A stretch of DNA of 64,000 bases from a bacterium (GTDB taxonomy: Bacteria; Vulcanimicrobiota; Xenobia; Xenobiales; JADMJV01), in assembly GCA_018780265.1 (NCBI GenBank), contig JADMJV010000040.1, positions 1 to 64,000 on the forward strand. Reading direction: 5' to 3'. The position numbers and the translations under genes are program-made. Shown here one piece after another: positions 43,871 through 52,573 of the stretch. Below the pieces are notes generated by a model. It was given only the letters and a program-made list of their open reading frames with translations. It was not told the origin of the DNA and did no database searches. The stretch's first letter is position 1. Each line of letters begins with the position of its first letter.

Positions 43871-45118
43871 TTGAAATTTCGTACCAGGGTTCGCCTGGCC
43901 CTCTCCGACCCTTGCGAATCCCCCCGCCAAAGCGGGCCCCTGATGCTAGGGTTGGTCTTTGGCATCGCGACCTGGGTGGTACTGACGGGTTTCACTCGGG
44001 GGGCCACCTACACCTTGCAGCAGCGCATCAGTGGCAGTCTGCCAAATCGGGTAAGGGTGTCGAAGTCTAAGACAAACTTCGGCCCTCTGCAGCTCGGCGG
44101 CGGCATGAAAGAAGATACGGTTGCGGCCTGCAAGGCCATTCCCGGCGTGGAACAGGTTTACCGTCAGGCCCATTTCCCCGGACCTTGCCAGTTGTCCGCC
44201 AGTCAGGGCGGACACACCCTGACCACCGATATGATTTTGGAAGGGGTGGATCCGGGCCAGGTCCAGGCTCAGGTGGCCCCGGGCAGGGTCTTTGAAGACT
44301 GCAACGGCACCCTGGTTCCCAGCGTTATGCCTCAGGCGGTACTCGATGTTCTCAACGCTGGTATCTCGGCCCACACCGACATGCCCAACATCAGTCCCCA
44401 AGCCCTCATCGGCAATGAATTTCGACTCCGAGTGGGCGCGTCGAGCTTTGTGCGTGGCCCGTCTACAAATATCACCGGGCAGGTGGTAGGCATCAGTGAC
44501 CAGCTCGGCGTCAACGGTCCGGCCGTGCCTCTCGCATGGGTGCAACGCAACGCCAAACATCCGGTGGAGTATCACACTCTCACCTTGCAGTTAGCCCCCG
44601 GGGCCAATCTTGAGTCCGTCCTGCGAGGCGTATCCAGTTTGCATCTGGCCGCTCCGGATCTGGACATGGCCCGAAAGGTCGGTCAGGCGGCTGCGCTTGG
44701 ACAACTATTGGCAGCCTCTTTTGCCGGTGCCATTCTATTGCTGGCTGGCGTGAGCATCGCCAGCAGCTTCAACTTAAAAGTCCAGTTGGAACGTCTGGAC
44801 ATCGGACTCTATCGCAGTCTGGGGGCCACTCGCCGCGATATCGCCTGGATCTACATGATTCGAGCCAGTTCTTTAGGACTTCAGGGGGCATTCTGGGGGC
44901 TGCTGGTCGGACTGATGGTGGGAAACACCCTGGCAGCCTTGATCTTGTCTCGCCTTCCCGCCTCTTTTAGCTACGGGATCAGCCTTTTCCAGCCATCCCT
45001 TTCAAGTCTCTTGACCGCCACACTCTTCGCTCCGCTGGTGGCGGTGGCGGCGGCCTGGCCGCCGGCTCGCCGAGCCGCCGCCCTGGAACCGGCCCAAATC
45101 TTAAGGGCCGGAAACTAG
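43871..45118 (+). CDS. FtsX-like (MacB-type) ABC transporter permease
   Basis: TTG 43871 follows AAGGAG by about 9 nt. The 415-residue protein has one N-terminal TM helix (MLGLVFGIATWVVLTGF), a large extracytoplasmic domain (about 55-265), and three C-terminal helices with the FtsX signature around IASSFNLKVQLERLDIGLYRSLGATRRDI (residues split over the segment) and ALEPAQILRAGN. MacB/LolC-type permeases act with a separate ATPase, which is not adjacent. Lipoprotein or peptide export is the usual family role. Confidence 0.85.
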   Translation: MKFRTRVRLALSDPCESPRQSGPLMLGLVFGIATWVVLTGFTRGATYTLQQRISGSLPNRVRVSKSKTNFGPLQLGGGMKEDTVAACKAIPGVEQVYRQAHFPGPCQLSASQGGHTLTTDMILEGVDPGQVQAQVAPGRVFEDCNGTLVPSVMPQAVLDVLNAGISAHTDMPNISPQALIGNEFRLRVGASSFVRGPSTNITGQVVGISDQLGVNGPAVPLAWVQRNAKHPVEYHTLTLQLAPGANLESVLRGVSSLHLAAPDLDMARKVGQAAALGQLLAASFAGAILLLAGVSIASSFNLKVQLERLDIGLYRSLGATRRDIAWIYMIRASSLGLQGAFWGLLVGLMVGNTLAALILSRLPASFSYGISLFQPSLSSLLTATLFAPLVAVAAAWPPARRAAALEPAQILRAGN

Positions 45119-45207
45119 CCTGGAAACTGGCACCAGGATGTCCGCCACTACGCGGCCGACTGGCGCAGGGCAGGGTTAACCGGGCTCGGAAAGAACTGGC
45201 CCGGCCC

Positions 45208-46071
45208 ATGCATCCCATACCGATTTTTTACTACCATTCCGTTGGCGGTCCCAGGCCGCACTCTTTGGATTTGCACAACTTTCGCCGACACCTGGAGTTG
45301 CTTCGGCTGCATGGGTTTGAAACCGTCACCGTGGCCGATCTGGTGCTACACCCGGCGCCCCAGCGCAAGCGTGCCGCTCTGGCTTTTGACGACGGCCTGT
45401 TGGACAACTACACCCATGCCCTTCCGTTGCTGTTGGAGTACGGTTGTCGGGCCACCTTTTATGTGGTTCCAGGCTACGACTCGGTAACCCGCTGGGTGCA
45501 ACCTCGTTCGGGCCGCTGGAGCGACGTCCCCCGAGCGGGCTACACCTTGCCGTTCCCCAGCATGAGTCCAGCCCAACGCTCGGAATTGGTGAGCTACGGC
45601 ATGGAAATCGGTAGCCATTCCTATACTCATCGCAAACTCGGTCGGGTGCCCGTTGCCGACCTGGCCCACGAAACCCGAGACTCCAAGCTGCGCCTGGAAG
45701 ACGAGCTGGGTCGGGAAGTCTGCACCTTCTGCTACCCTTATGGTAGCTTTAACCGGGCCGTTCTGCGCGCCGTTCAAGAGGCTGGTTATCAGGCGGCCTG
45801 CAGCACCATTCCCGGCTACTTCAGCTCCAGCCCCAGCCGATTCTGGCTGCGGCGCTTCCTGGTGGAAAGTCCGGCCTACTTCGAGGCAGTATTGACGGGC
45901 CGAGCCTTTTCTCCCAAGGCGCTGGCTCCCCTGTTTTTCCGCCATGCGGCCCAATGGATTCGAGCGTTGTTTACTGCCGCTGCCGACATCGCCAGCGGGC
46001 CAAATCATATAGTTCCAAGTGTCGATCCAATACCCGAGGCCAGGCGAACCGAGCCGCCGTCTCATGGGTAA
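45208..46071 (+). CDS. Polysaccharide deacetylase (NodB homology), copy 1
   Basis: The 287-residue CE4-type protein begins IPIFYYHSVGG. It has the catalytic Asp pair in AFDDGLLDNY, the zinc His pair in SHSYTHRKLG, and CYPYGSFNRAV. It would remove acetyl groups from an N-acetylated glycan. No signal peptide is visible. Its 3' 101 nt overlap the convergent GT4 gene, so the last 30 or so residues may be a read-through tail. A second NodB protein is encoded at 56735-57454. Confidence 0.88.
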   Translation: MHPIPIFYYHSVGGPRPHSLDLHNFRRHLELLRLHGFETVTVADLVLHPAPQRKRAALAFDDGLLDNYTHALPLLLEYGCRATFYVVPGYDSVTRWVQPRSGRWSDVPRAGYTLPFPSMSPAQRSELVSYGMEIGSHSYTHRKLGRVPVADLAHETRDSKLRLEDELGREVCTFCYPYGSFNRAVLRAVQEAGYQAACSTIPGYFSSSPSRFWLRRFLVESPAYFEAVLTGRAFSPKALAPLFFRHAAQWIRALFTAAADIASGPNHIVPSVDPIPEARRTEPPSHG

Positions 46072-47089
46072 CCGCGGCCATTCGCCGACGCAGGGCGTGA
46101 TCTCGGCACAGTCTTACGATGTGGCCCACCCAATCGTCAAAATCGTGAGCCAAGAATCCATCCTGTCCGTGGGTCAAGACGTCTCCCACTCCTCCGTGAT
46201 TCATTGCCACTGCTGGCAAACCAGAGGCTAAAGCCTCCATGGTGGCGATGCTGAGAGCCTCATTGCGTGTGGGCAGGACAAAGATCGAAGCCCGACTCAA
46301 GATCTCCTTTACCTGTTGGCGGGGCTGCCAGCCGGGCAGTTCGAGATAGTCGCGCACCCCGAGTTGATCCACCACACGTTCCACCTTGGCCCGCTCGGGG
46401 CCGTCACCCACCAGGATGAAGTGCGGCCGACTCTGCAGGTGCTGATGCACAAGGGGAATGGCGCGAACCACATCGAGAGGACGCTTGCGGGGGCGCAGGC
46501 GCATCACCGAAACCACGATGGGTGAACCGTCTTGGGAGGACTGCTTCCATTCTTCCGGCCTCACTCCATTGGGCAGCAACTCGATGGGCCGCCCACACAC
46601 CCGGCGCAATTCGTTGGCCACGAAATTCGACACGGCCGACAATACGTCTGGCCAGCAGCTCCAGCCACACAGAAATTCAACCGCGGAAAGGACCCATCGG
46701 CCATCGGTGCCCAACACCGAGTGCTCGGTCAAAAGGCACGGGATGCCTAACTTTCGGGCCAAGGCCGCAGCCACCAGCGATAGAGGCGAGAAGGCGGTGT
46801 GGCAGTGAACCACATCGTAGCGTCCCATTCGCAGCAAGTGCTCAACCGTTCGGACGGTTCTGAGTTTCCAGATCGATTGCAATATCGGAAGAAGCGAGTC
46901 AGAAAGGCGATGCACAGTGATTTCGTCTGATTCAGAGCCTCCCCGCAGAGGGGTGGCGCACACGATCTCGACCTCATGGCCCGCCCTCTGCAATTCCAAG
47001 GCCAGGTGGTGGATGTGCAATTCCATCCCGCCCTGGCGGGGCAAATACCAATCGCTGATGAGGCAAACGCGCATCGGCCGCGGCTTCAA
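45971..47089 (-). CDS. Family 4 glycosyltransferase, copy 1
   Basis: A GT-B protein of 372 residues. The N-terminal donor-side loop is [18 protein letters not shown]. The C-terminal nucleotide-sugar site has [29 protein letters not shown] and the E-x7-E motif in [18 protein letters not shown]. This is the PimA/WcaL-like architecture. It lies in the glycan locus, convergent with the deacetylase and divergent from the radical SAM gene. Confidence 0.9.
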   Translation of the reverse strand: MKPRPMRVCLISDWYLPRQGGMELHIHHLALELQRAGHEVEIVCATPLRGGSESDEITVHRLSDSLLPILQSIWKLRTVRTVEHLLRMGRYDVVHCHTAFSPLSLVAAALARKLGIPCLLTEHSVLGTDGRWVLSAVEFLCGWSCWPDVLSAVSNFVANELRRVCGRPIELLPNGVRPEEWKQSSQDGSPIVVSVMRLRPRKRPLDVVRAIPLVHQHLQSRPHFILVGDGPERAKVERVVDQLGVRDYLELPGWQPRQQVKEILSRASIFVLPTRNEALSIATMEALASGLPAVAMNHGGVGDVLTHGQDGFLAHDFDDWVGHIVRLCRDHALRRRMAAVTHETAARFAWPRVLDRHLELYDLARWRCRQRQ

Positions 47090-47153
47090 CCCCGCAGACC
47101 CCGATCCTGCGACTGGAGGTCTGGCGAAGGTGGCGCCGAATCACGGTCTCCCC

Positions 47154-48128
47154 ATGTCAGAGGTGATTCGGCATCAGCGTAGCCTGTGGAAGCGCCTGCG
47201 CTTGCGGGTGCGCGAACTGGCCATGATAGCTCGCGGCCTGATTTCCACAGACCACCCCGTGCTGGCCCACGTTGTCCCCATGCGCCGCTGCAACCTCGCT
47301 TGCACTTATTGCAACGAGTACGACAGTTTTTCCAAGCCGGTTCCGTTGGAGACCATGCTCTGGCGCCTCGATTCCCTGGCTGACCTGGGATGCACCATCA
47401 TCACCGTCAGCGGTGGCGAACCCATGCTTCACCCGGGACTCGAATCGATGATCGCCCACATTCGCCAGCGCGGCATGATCGCGGGTCTGATCAGCAACGG
47501 CTACCTGCTCACGGCGGAGCGAATTCAGCGCCTGAATCAGGCTGGACTTGATCACCTTCAAATCTCGATCGACAACGTCCACCCCGACGAAGTGTCGAAG
47601 AAAAGCCTGAAGGTGCTCGACGCCAAGCTGCAACTTCTGGCCCAACACGCCGACTTTCATGTCAACGTCAACTCAGTGGTGGGTGGGGGCATCCGCAACC
47701 CCAATGACGCCCTGGTGATCGGTCGCCGCGCGCTAGAACTGGGACTCTCCTCAACGGTTGGAATCATCCACGATGGAAAGGGTCAGTCGCAGCCACTGAG
47801 CGAAACCGAACGCCGGGTATACCAAACGATGCGAGCCATGCAAAAGAGCAGTTACGCTCGCATAAACTACTTCCAGGACAATCTCGCCCAGGGGAAGGCG
47901 AATACCTGGCGCTGCCGGGCCGGCGCTCGCTATCTATATATTTGCGAGCAGGGCCTGGTGCACTATTGTTCCCAACAACGGGGCTATCCCGGCAAACCTC
48001 TCGAGGAATACACCCTGGCTGACTTGCGCCGCGAGTATCGCACCGCCAAAAGTTGCGCTCCTCATTGCACGGTGGCCTGTGTTCACCAAATTTCCACCAT
48101 CGATTTTTGGCGCGGCCCCCAGACCTGA
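47154..48128 (+). CDS. Radical SAM protein in the glycan locus
   Basis: ATG 47154 ([10 protein letters not shown]) gives 324 residues; in-frame sequence before it is antisense to the GT4 gene. The radical SAM motif is CNLACTYC (Cys46, Cys50, Cys53), followed by ISGGEP-type [11 protein letters not shown], and further Cys residues at the C-terminus ([13 protein letters not shown]) like a SPASM/twitch auxiliary cluster. The overall look is near HpnH-type and sugar-modifying rSAM enzymes. Between two glycosyltransferases, a sugar or lipid modification is a reasonable guess. Confidence 0.8.
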   Translation: MSEVIRHQRSLWKRLRLRVRELAMIARGLISTDHPVLAHVVPMRRCNLACTYCNEYDSFSKPVPLETMLWRLDSLADLGCTIITVSGGEPMLHPGLESMIAHIRQRGMIAGLISNGYLLTAERIQRLNQAGLDHLQISIDNVHPDEVSKKSLKVLDAKLQLLAQHADFHVNVNSVVGGGIRNPNDALVIGRRALELGLSSTVGIIHDGKGQSQPLSETERRVYQTMRAMQKSSYARINYFQDNLAQGKANTWRCRAGARYLYICEQGLVHYCSQQRGYPGKPLEEYTLADLRREYRTAKSCAPHCTVACVHQISTIDFWRGPQT

Positions 48129-48136
48129 ACAAAAAC

Positions 48137-49264
48137 CTACAGGTCGAGTCGGTCGAGCAACTCCAGAAAGCGACCCGCCACCACCGGCCAATCTCGGTCG
48201 GCCACGGAGGGTCGAGCCCGAGCGGACAGGCTGGCCAACAGAACCGGGTCATGCGCAAGACGAGTCAGTTTTTCCGCCAGGTCTCCAGGGTCCGGACCAA
48301 TCAACAGGCCGTTGCTACCGTCTTCCAGGTAGTCCCGAACGCCACCCACATCGGTCATCAACAGGGGAAGGCCGCAGGCCAAGGCCTCGGGACCTACCAG
48401 CGGGGAGATATCGTAAGCGGCCGGCATCACAAAGAGGTCGGACGCAGCATAATACCTCTCCAGGTCGGGCAGATTGCCCAGGAAGCGCACCGTGGGCGCA
48501 AGATCCGCAAAGTCGGCGCGCAGCGGGTCCGGGGAATCGCGCCCCGCGATCAGCAGCCACAGGCGAGTGCCTTGAGAGGCCAGCATTCGCAACGCTTCCA
48601 GAACGATTCGCAGCCCTTTGCGCTCAAATTCATGGCCGACAAAAATGGCGACCAGGTCCGCGGCCGGAATCGACAGGGCCCCCCGCACTTCGCCGCGCGC
48701 CACCGGGCAGGCGCGAAAGCGCCGCAGATCAACCCCATTGGGAATCACTGTGATGCGCTCGGGATCGACCTGATACAGTTGGATGATCTGCTCCTTGTTG
48801 GCTTTGGAGAGGGCCACGAAGTGTTTGTGAACTTTGCCTTTGAAACGAATGTGGTCGCGGGCCAACACGAAGGCATGCAGTGGATTGCGTAAAAGCATGA
48901 GCCACCGCTGCGGATGGTTGGCAAGGAAGCCTTTGTGCAAAGCCCGCACTACGAACAGGTCTCCAAAGAGGGCGTCCACCTGGCAGATCACCACCGTTCC
49001 CGGGGGGCGTTTGCGATAGCGCCACCACAAAATCAGCGAACCGAGCGTAGAAAAGACCAACACGTCTCGCCAGAAGCGAAGCAGGGCCAGCAACGGAGTA
49101 CCCTCGGGCATGGCCTGGGTGAAAATCCCCAGGTCGGCCAGGCTGAAGCGCTCACAGCCGCATCCCAGGGCTTGGAAAGCACGTTCCAGGTGAAAAGTGG
49201 GGCCGCTCCCCCCGTAGCCCGGCCCCACCGTGCGCGCGCATTGGACAATGTGTCGCTTGGGCAA
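48137..49264 (-). CDS. Family 4 glycosyltransferase, copy 2
   Basis: A GT-B protein of 375 residues starting at TTG 49264, the base after the ABC transporter stop, so probably one transcript. Motifs: TVGPGYGGSGPTFHLERAF at the N-terminus, VIPNGVDLRRF, a FVGHEFERKGL segment, LLIAGRDSPD and the catalytic-type loop around ISPLVGPEALACGLPLLMTD. Coupling to an exporter suggests it builds the exported glycan or lipid-linked sugar. Confidence 0.88.
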   Translation of the reverse strand: MPKRHIVQCARTVGPGYGGSGPTFHLERAFQALGCGCERFSLADLGIFTQAMPEGTPLLALLRFWRDVLVFSTLGSLILWWRYRKRPPGTVVICQVDALFGDLFVVRALHKGFLANHPQRWLMLLRNPLHAFVLARDHIRFKGKVHKHFVALSKANKEQIIQLYQVDPERITVIPNGVDLRRFRACPVARGEVRGALSIPAADLVAIFVGHEFERKGLRIVLEALRMLASQGTRLWLLIAGRDSPDPLRADFADLAPTVRFLGNLPDLERYYAASDLFVMPAAYDISPLVGPEALACGLPLLMTDVGGVRDYLEDGSNGLLIGPDPGDLAEKLTRLAHDPVLLASLSARARPSVADRDWPVVAGRFLELLDRLDL

Positions 49265-51058
49265 CTACCCCTCCAGGGCAGCGACCGCGGGTGCGCTGCG
49301 GGCCAGGGCCTGGAAAGCCGGCGAAGTTTTCAACAGTTCATCGTAGGTTCCAGTGGCAGCCACCCGGCCAGCCTCCAGAACATAAATGCGGTCACAGTTT
49401 TTCACGGTTTGCAGGCGATGAGCCACAAGAACAATGGTTTTGCTGCTGCTCAAAGCCCCGATCGCCTGCATCACGGCATCCTCCGTGACACTGTCGAGGG
49501 AACTGGTGGCCTCGTCGAAGATCAAAAGGTCCGGGTCGGCGTACAGGGCGCGGGCAATCCCGATTCGTTGGCGCTGGCCCCCGCTGAGACGTACGCCGTT
49601 GTCTCCCACCGGAGTGTCATAACCCAGCGGGAGGCTCTCGATGACCCCACCGATATGGGCCGCCTCAGCGGCCCGAATCACAGCCTGCTGGTCTGCTTTT
49701 GCCGGGGGTACCGCGAAGGCGATATTGCGACTCACTGTGTCGTCACTGAGAAACACGTTTTGGGGCACATAGCCGACGCTGCCCCGCCAGTGCCGCTGGG
49801 ATTCGCTGTCCAGCACTTGCCCGTCCACGGAGAAGCACCCGGCACTGGGACTCAACAGCCCCATCAGAATATCGGTCAGGGTGGTTTTGCCGGACCCGGT
49901 GGAACCCACGATGCCGATCAGTTCCTTGGGCCGGATCTCCAGGTCGAGTTGCTGCAAGGCCGGCGCGCCCTCATCCGAATAGCGAAAGACCAACCGTTCC
50001 AGGCGAAGACTCTGGGTCATACGCAACCTCTCGGAGGGTGGAGAGAGATCGCGGCCGGGAGACTCTTCAATAAACTCCAGATAGGCGTCCAGGGCCGGCA
50101 GGCTGGAGCGAATCCGGGTCAAGGAGTGAAACAGCAAATGCACGGCCGGAATCACCCGGTAACCGGCCATAGCGTAAAGGCTGAGCATGGGCAGAAGGCG
50201 TGTGATGCCGCCCCAGATCACAAAATAGAGGGTCAGGCACAGCAGCAGACCGAGAGCCACCGCCTCCAAAAAGAACCGTGGAATGTCCCATACCATCTCC
50301 CGCCAGGCCTGCAACTGGCTGCCCCGCTCGGAAAGACGAACAAACTCGTCCACGTAGCAAGATTCGCGGGCGAAGCTCAACAGAGGTTTGATGCCGGCCA
50401 TCGCTTCCTGACCCACCACGGCCCGCCGGTGGAGCAGTTCGTGGGCTTCGTCAGACCAGCGCCGAATCGGATTGCGGGTCACCAGCAGCAAACAGGTCTG
50501 GGCCAGCGCCACGCCCAGCATTGTGATCAAGGCCACCCACGGGTCGACCCAAAACAGGCTGGTCAGAAGGATGAGGGTTACCAGTGTGGCCGAGATCATG
50601 TCGGTCACGCCGGCCAGCAGGTTGGAGCTGAATTCTCGGGAGTTGAGATAACGGTTGAGGTGGGCGCCGTTTTGACGGAGAAACCAATCATAAGGCCGGC
50701 TGAGGAAACTCACCAACAAGCGGGTGGACATCAGCTTGTCCTGCTGCCAGACGTAGCGGTGTTGAGACCACAAAGCGAAAGCGTTGAAGGCCTTGCCGAA
50801 AGCCAGCAACACGACCACGCTTAACCCCAACGTAATGAGCAATTCGCGTTGCTGCTCCAGGCCCAAGAAATGCCGGACCGGTGCAAAAGCTGGCGAAGAA
50901 AGCCGGCCAGGGGATTCGATCCATCCCATGAACTGCATCACGGCGCCCATGCCTGCAACTTCCAGAAGACTGGCCATGGTGACCAGCACGGTCAAGAGGG
51001 CCAGGCCCCTACCCCCTTCGGGGCCTAGAGCTCGCAGCAGCTTGCGTGCAAAATTCAT
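49265..51058 (-). CDS. ABC exporter with fused ATPase (MsbA/Wzk-like flippase)
   Basis: The start is ATG 51058 (MNFARKLL, AGAGG upstream), giving 597 residues; the longer frame runs across the divergent gene. Six TM helices precede the ATPase domain with Walker A GSTGSGKTT, signature LSGGQRQRIGIARAL, Walker B LLIFDEATSSLD and the switch His in VAHRLQTV. Such half-transporters flip lipid-linked oligosaccharides or export lipids. Adjacency to GT4 copy 2 supports glycolipid export. Confidence 0.93.
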   Translation of the reverse strand: MNFARKLLRALGPEGGRGLALLTVLVTMASLLEVAGMGAVMQFMGWIESPGRLSSPAFAPVRHFLGLEQQRELLITLGLSVVVLLAFGKAFNAFALWSQHRYVWQQDKLMSTRLLVSFLSRPYDWFLRQNGAHLNRYLNSREFSSNLLAGVTDMISATLVTLILLTSLFWVDPWVALITMLGVALAQTCLLLVTRNPIRRWSDEAHELLHRRAVVGQEAMAGIKPLLSFARESCYVDEFVRLSERGSQLQAWREMVWDIPRFFLEAVALGLLLCLTLYFVIWGGITRLLPMLSLYAMAGYRVIPAVHLLFHSLTRIRSSLPALDAYLEFIEESPGRDLSPPSERLRMTQSLRLERLVFRYSDEGAPALQQLDLEIRPKELIGIVGSTGSGKTTLTDILMGLLSPSAGCFSVDGQVLDSESQRHWRGSVGYVPQNVFLSDDTVSRNIAFAVPPAKADQQAVIRAAEAAHIGGVIESLPLGYDTPVGDNGVRLSGGQRQRIGIARALYADPDLLIFDEATSSLDSVTEDAVMQAIGALSSSKTIVLVAHRLQTVKNCDRIYVLEAGRVAATGTYDELLKTSPAFQALARSAPAVAALEG

Positions 51059-51133
51059 GCCTCTGCATTCCCCGAGCAGTCGTGCCAGCCTGCACAGGAG
51101 AGGTTTCCCTGGGTTCAGTGCAAACAGCCCGAG

Positions 51134-52573
51134 ATGTTTGGTGCCAAAATTCCCCATGGAATCCTCAAGTGGGGCGGATTTTTGGCCTTCGCCATTTTAC
51201 TGATAACCAACTTGAGTCAACACCCCTTATGGGCCGACGAGCTTCAGGCCTGGGGCCTGGCTCAGTCCAGCTCCAGCCCCGTGGACATTTTTTGGCGGAT
51301 CCAGAGCGAGGGGCACCCCATGCTCTGGTATCTAGTGCTGTGGCCCTTTACGCGTTTCACCCATAACCCGGTGGCCATGCAAATCCTCCACGCTCTGATT
51401 TCTCTGGGATGGTTGGCCTTGATCTGGTTCCGTTCGCCTTTCACTATCCCTCAAAAAGTTCTGCTGTGTTTTAGTTACCCCCTGGTTTACGACTACGCCC
51501 TGTATGCCAGAAGCTACGGACTGGGTATCTTTCTGCTGTTCACTTTCGCGTCCGCCGAAGTGGTGTGGACCTCACGTCCCAGGCTTGGTTGGTTGTGGTT
51601 GGGTCTGCTGGCCAATACCCATTTCTTCTTCGCGCTTTCATCGCTGGCGCTGGCCACGGTGTGGGTAGCGGGCTCGCGCGCCCCGAAACTCCTCCTCAAA
51701 AAGGGTGCCATCTATCCAACCGCCCTGGTTTTTTCCGCCCTCAGCATGGCTCGCTCTTTTCAACGGGGCCAGTCCTGGCATTTCACTTTTACCCGGGAGA
51801 GCCTGGCCACCAAAGTGGCCGCTTTCGGAAGCGCCTTCTGTCCCATAGGAGACCCGGGCCAAGCCTTTTTCGATGCCCATTTACCCAAGCCCGATGGACT
51901 TTGGCTGGCCGCCCTGGTGGTATTGGCCTTCTGCTTCTATTTGAAGCGCCAGCCCGTGGCTCTGGCCAGTATGCTGGGATTGACCGTCGCCACGGTAGCT
52001 TTTTTTTATCTGGTGCTGGGAGGGCACTCCTGGCACGCCGAGACTCTCTTCATCTTCTTCCTTGGACTGGTCTGGTTGCTTCAGGCACGGGGCGCAAAAC
52101 TGGGGCCGCCCGCTATCCTGTGGCTTGTGTTGGCCTGCAATGGGGCAGCAGGAATTCTCACCGTGCTCGGGTCCCCCCTGGTGCCGCTCTCCAGAACCCA
52201 AGCCACGGCGGCCTGGATTCGCGGTTGCAAGCTGGAGAACGAGTGCTGGATCGCTTTCCCGGCCTTTCCCACAGTCACTATGGCGGCTTGCCTGAACCAG
52301 CCCTTTTATTGTCCGGAAACCGATTCCAAGTCTACCTACGTGGAGTGGGCCCTGATTTCCATGCAGAAGGCCGATTTTGCCCCTCGTGTGGCCCGCACCG
52401 TAAAACTCCAGGGCACGGCCTATCTGGTGGTCGAGGGCTCTCTTACGGAAGAACTTCGCTCCGATCTTGGCCGGTACATGAAAATCACTCAAGTGGCGGA
52501 CTTCCGCCAGGCCGTCCTGGAAAATTACTTTGTCTATCAGCTTGAAATTCCGACCACCACTGTTGAAAAATGA
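51134..52573 (+). CDS. Polytopic GT39-like membrane glycosyltransferase
   Basis: A 479-residue protein with about ten TM helices. The first periplasmic loop has WADELQAWGLAQ, the acidic Asp-Glu pair used by GT-C enzymes (ArnT/PMT-like) that take polyprenyl-linked sugars. The divergent ABC exporter begins 75 bp away. Its 3' end overlaps the AsnB gene by 89 nt tail to tail. Confidence 0.75.
   Translation: MFGAKIPHGILKWGGFLAFAILLITNLSQHPLWADELQAWGLAQSSSSPVDIFWRIQSEGHPMLWYLVLWPFTRFTHNPVAMQILHALISLGWLALIWFRSPFTIPQKVLLCFSYPLVYDYALYARSYGLGIFLLFTFASAEVVWTSRPRLGWLWLGLLANTHFFFALSSLALATVWVAGSRAPKLLLKKGAIYPTALVFSALSMARSFQRGQSWHFTFTRESLATKVAAFGSAFCPIGDPGQAFFDAHLPKPDGLWLAALVVLAFCFYLKRQPVALASMLGLTVATVAFFYLVLGGHSWHAETLFIFFLGLVWLLQARGAKLGPPAILWLVLACNGAAGILTVLGSPLVPLSRTQATAAWIRGCKLENECWIAFPAFPTVTMAACLNQPFYCPETDSKSTYVEWALISMQKADFAPRVARTVKLQGTAYLVVEGSLTEELRSDLGRYMKITQVADFRQAVLENYFVYQLEIPTTTVEK

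Noticed and set aside
48914..50824. Plus-strand 636-codon frame opposite the ABC exporter
   Set aside because: Antisense shadow; Walker, signature and H-loop motifs are on the minus strand.
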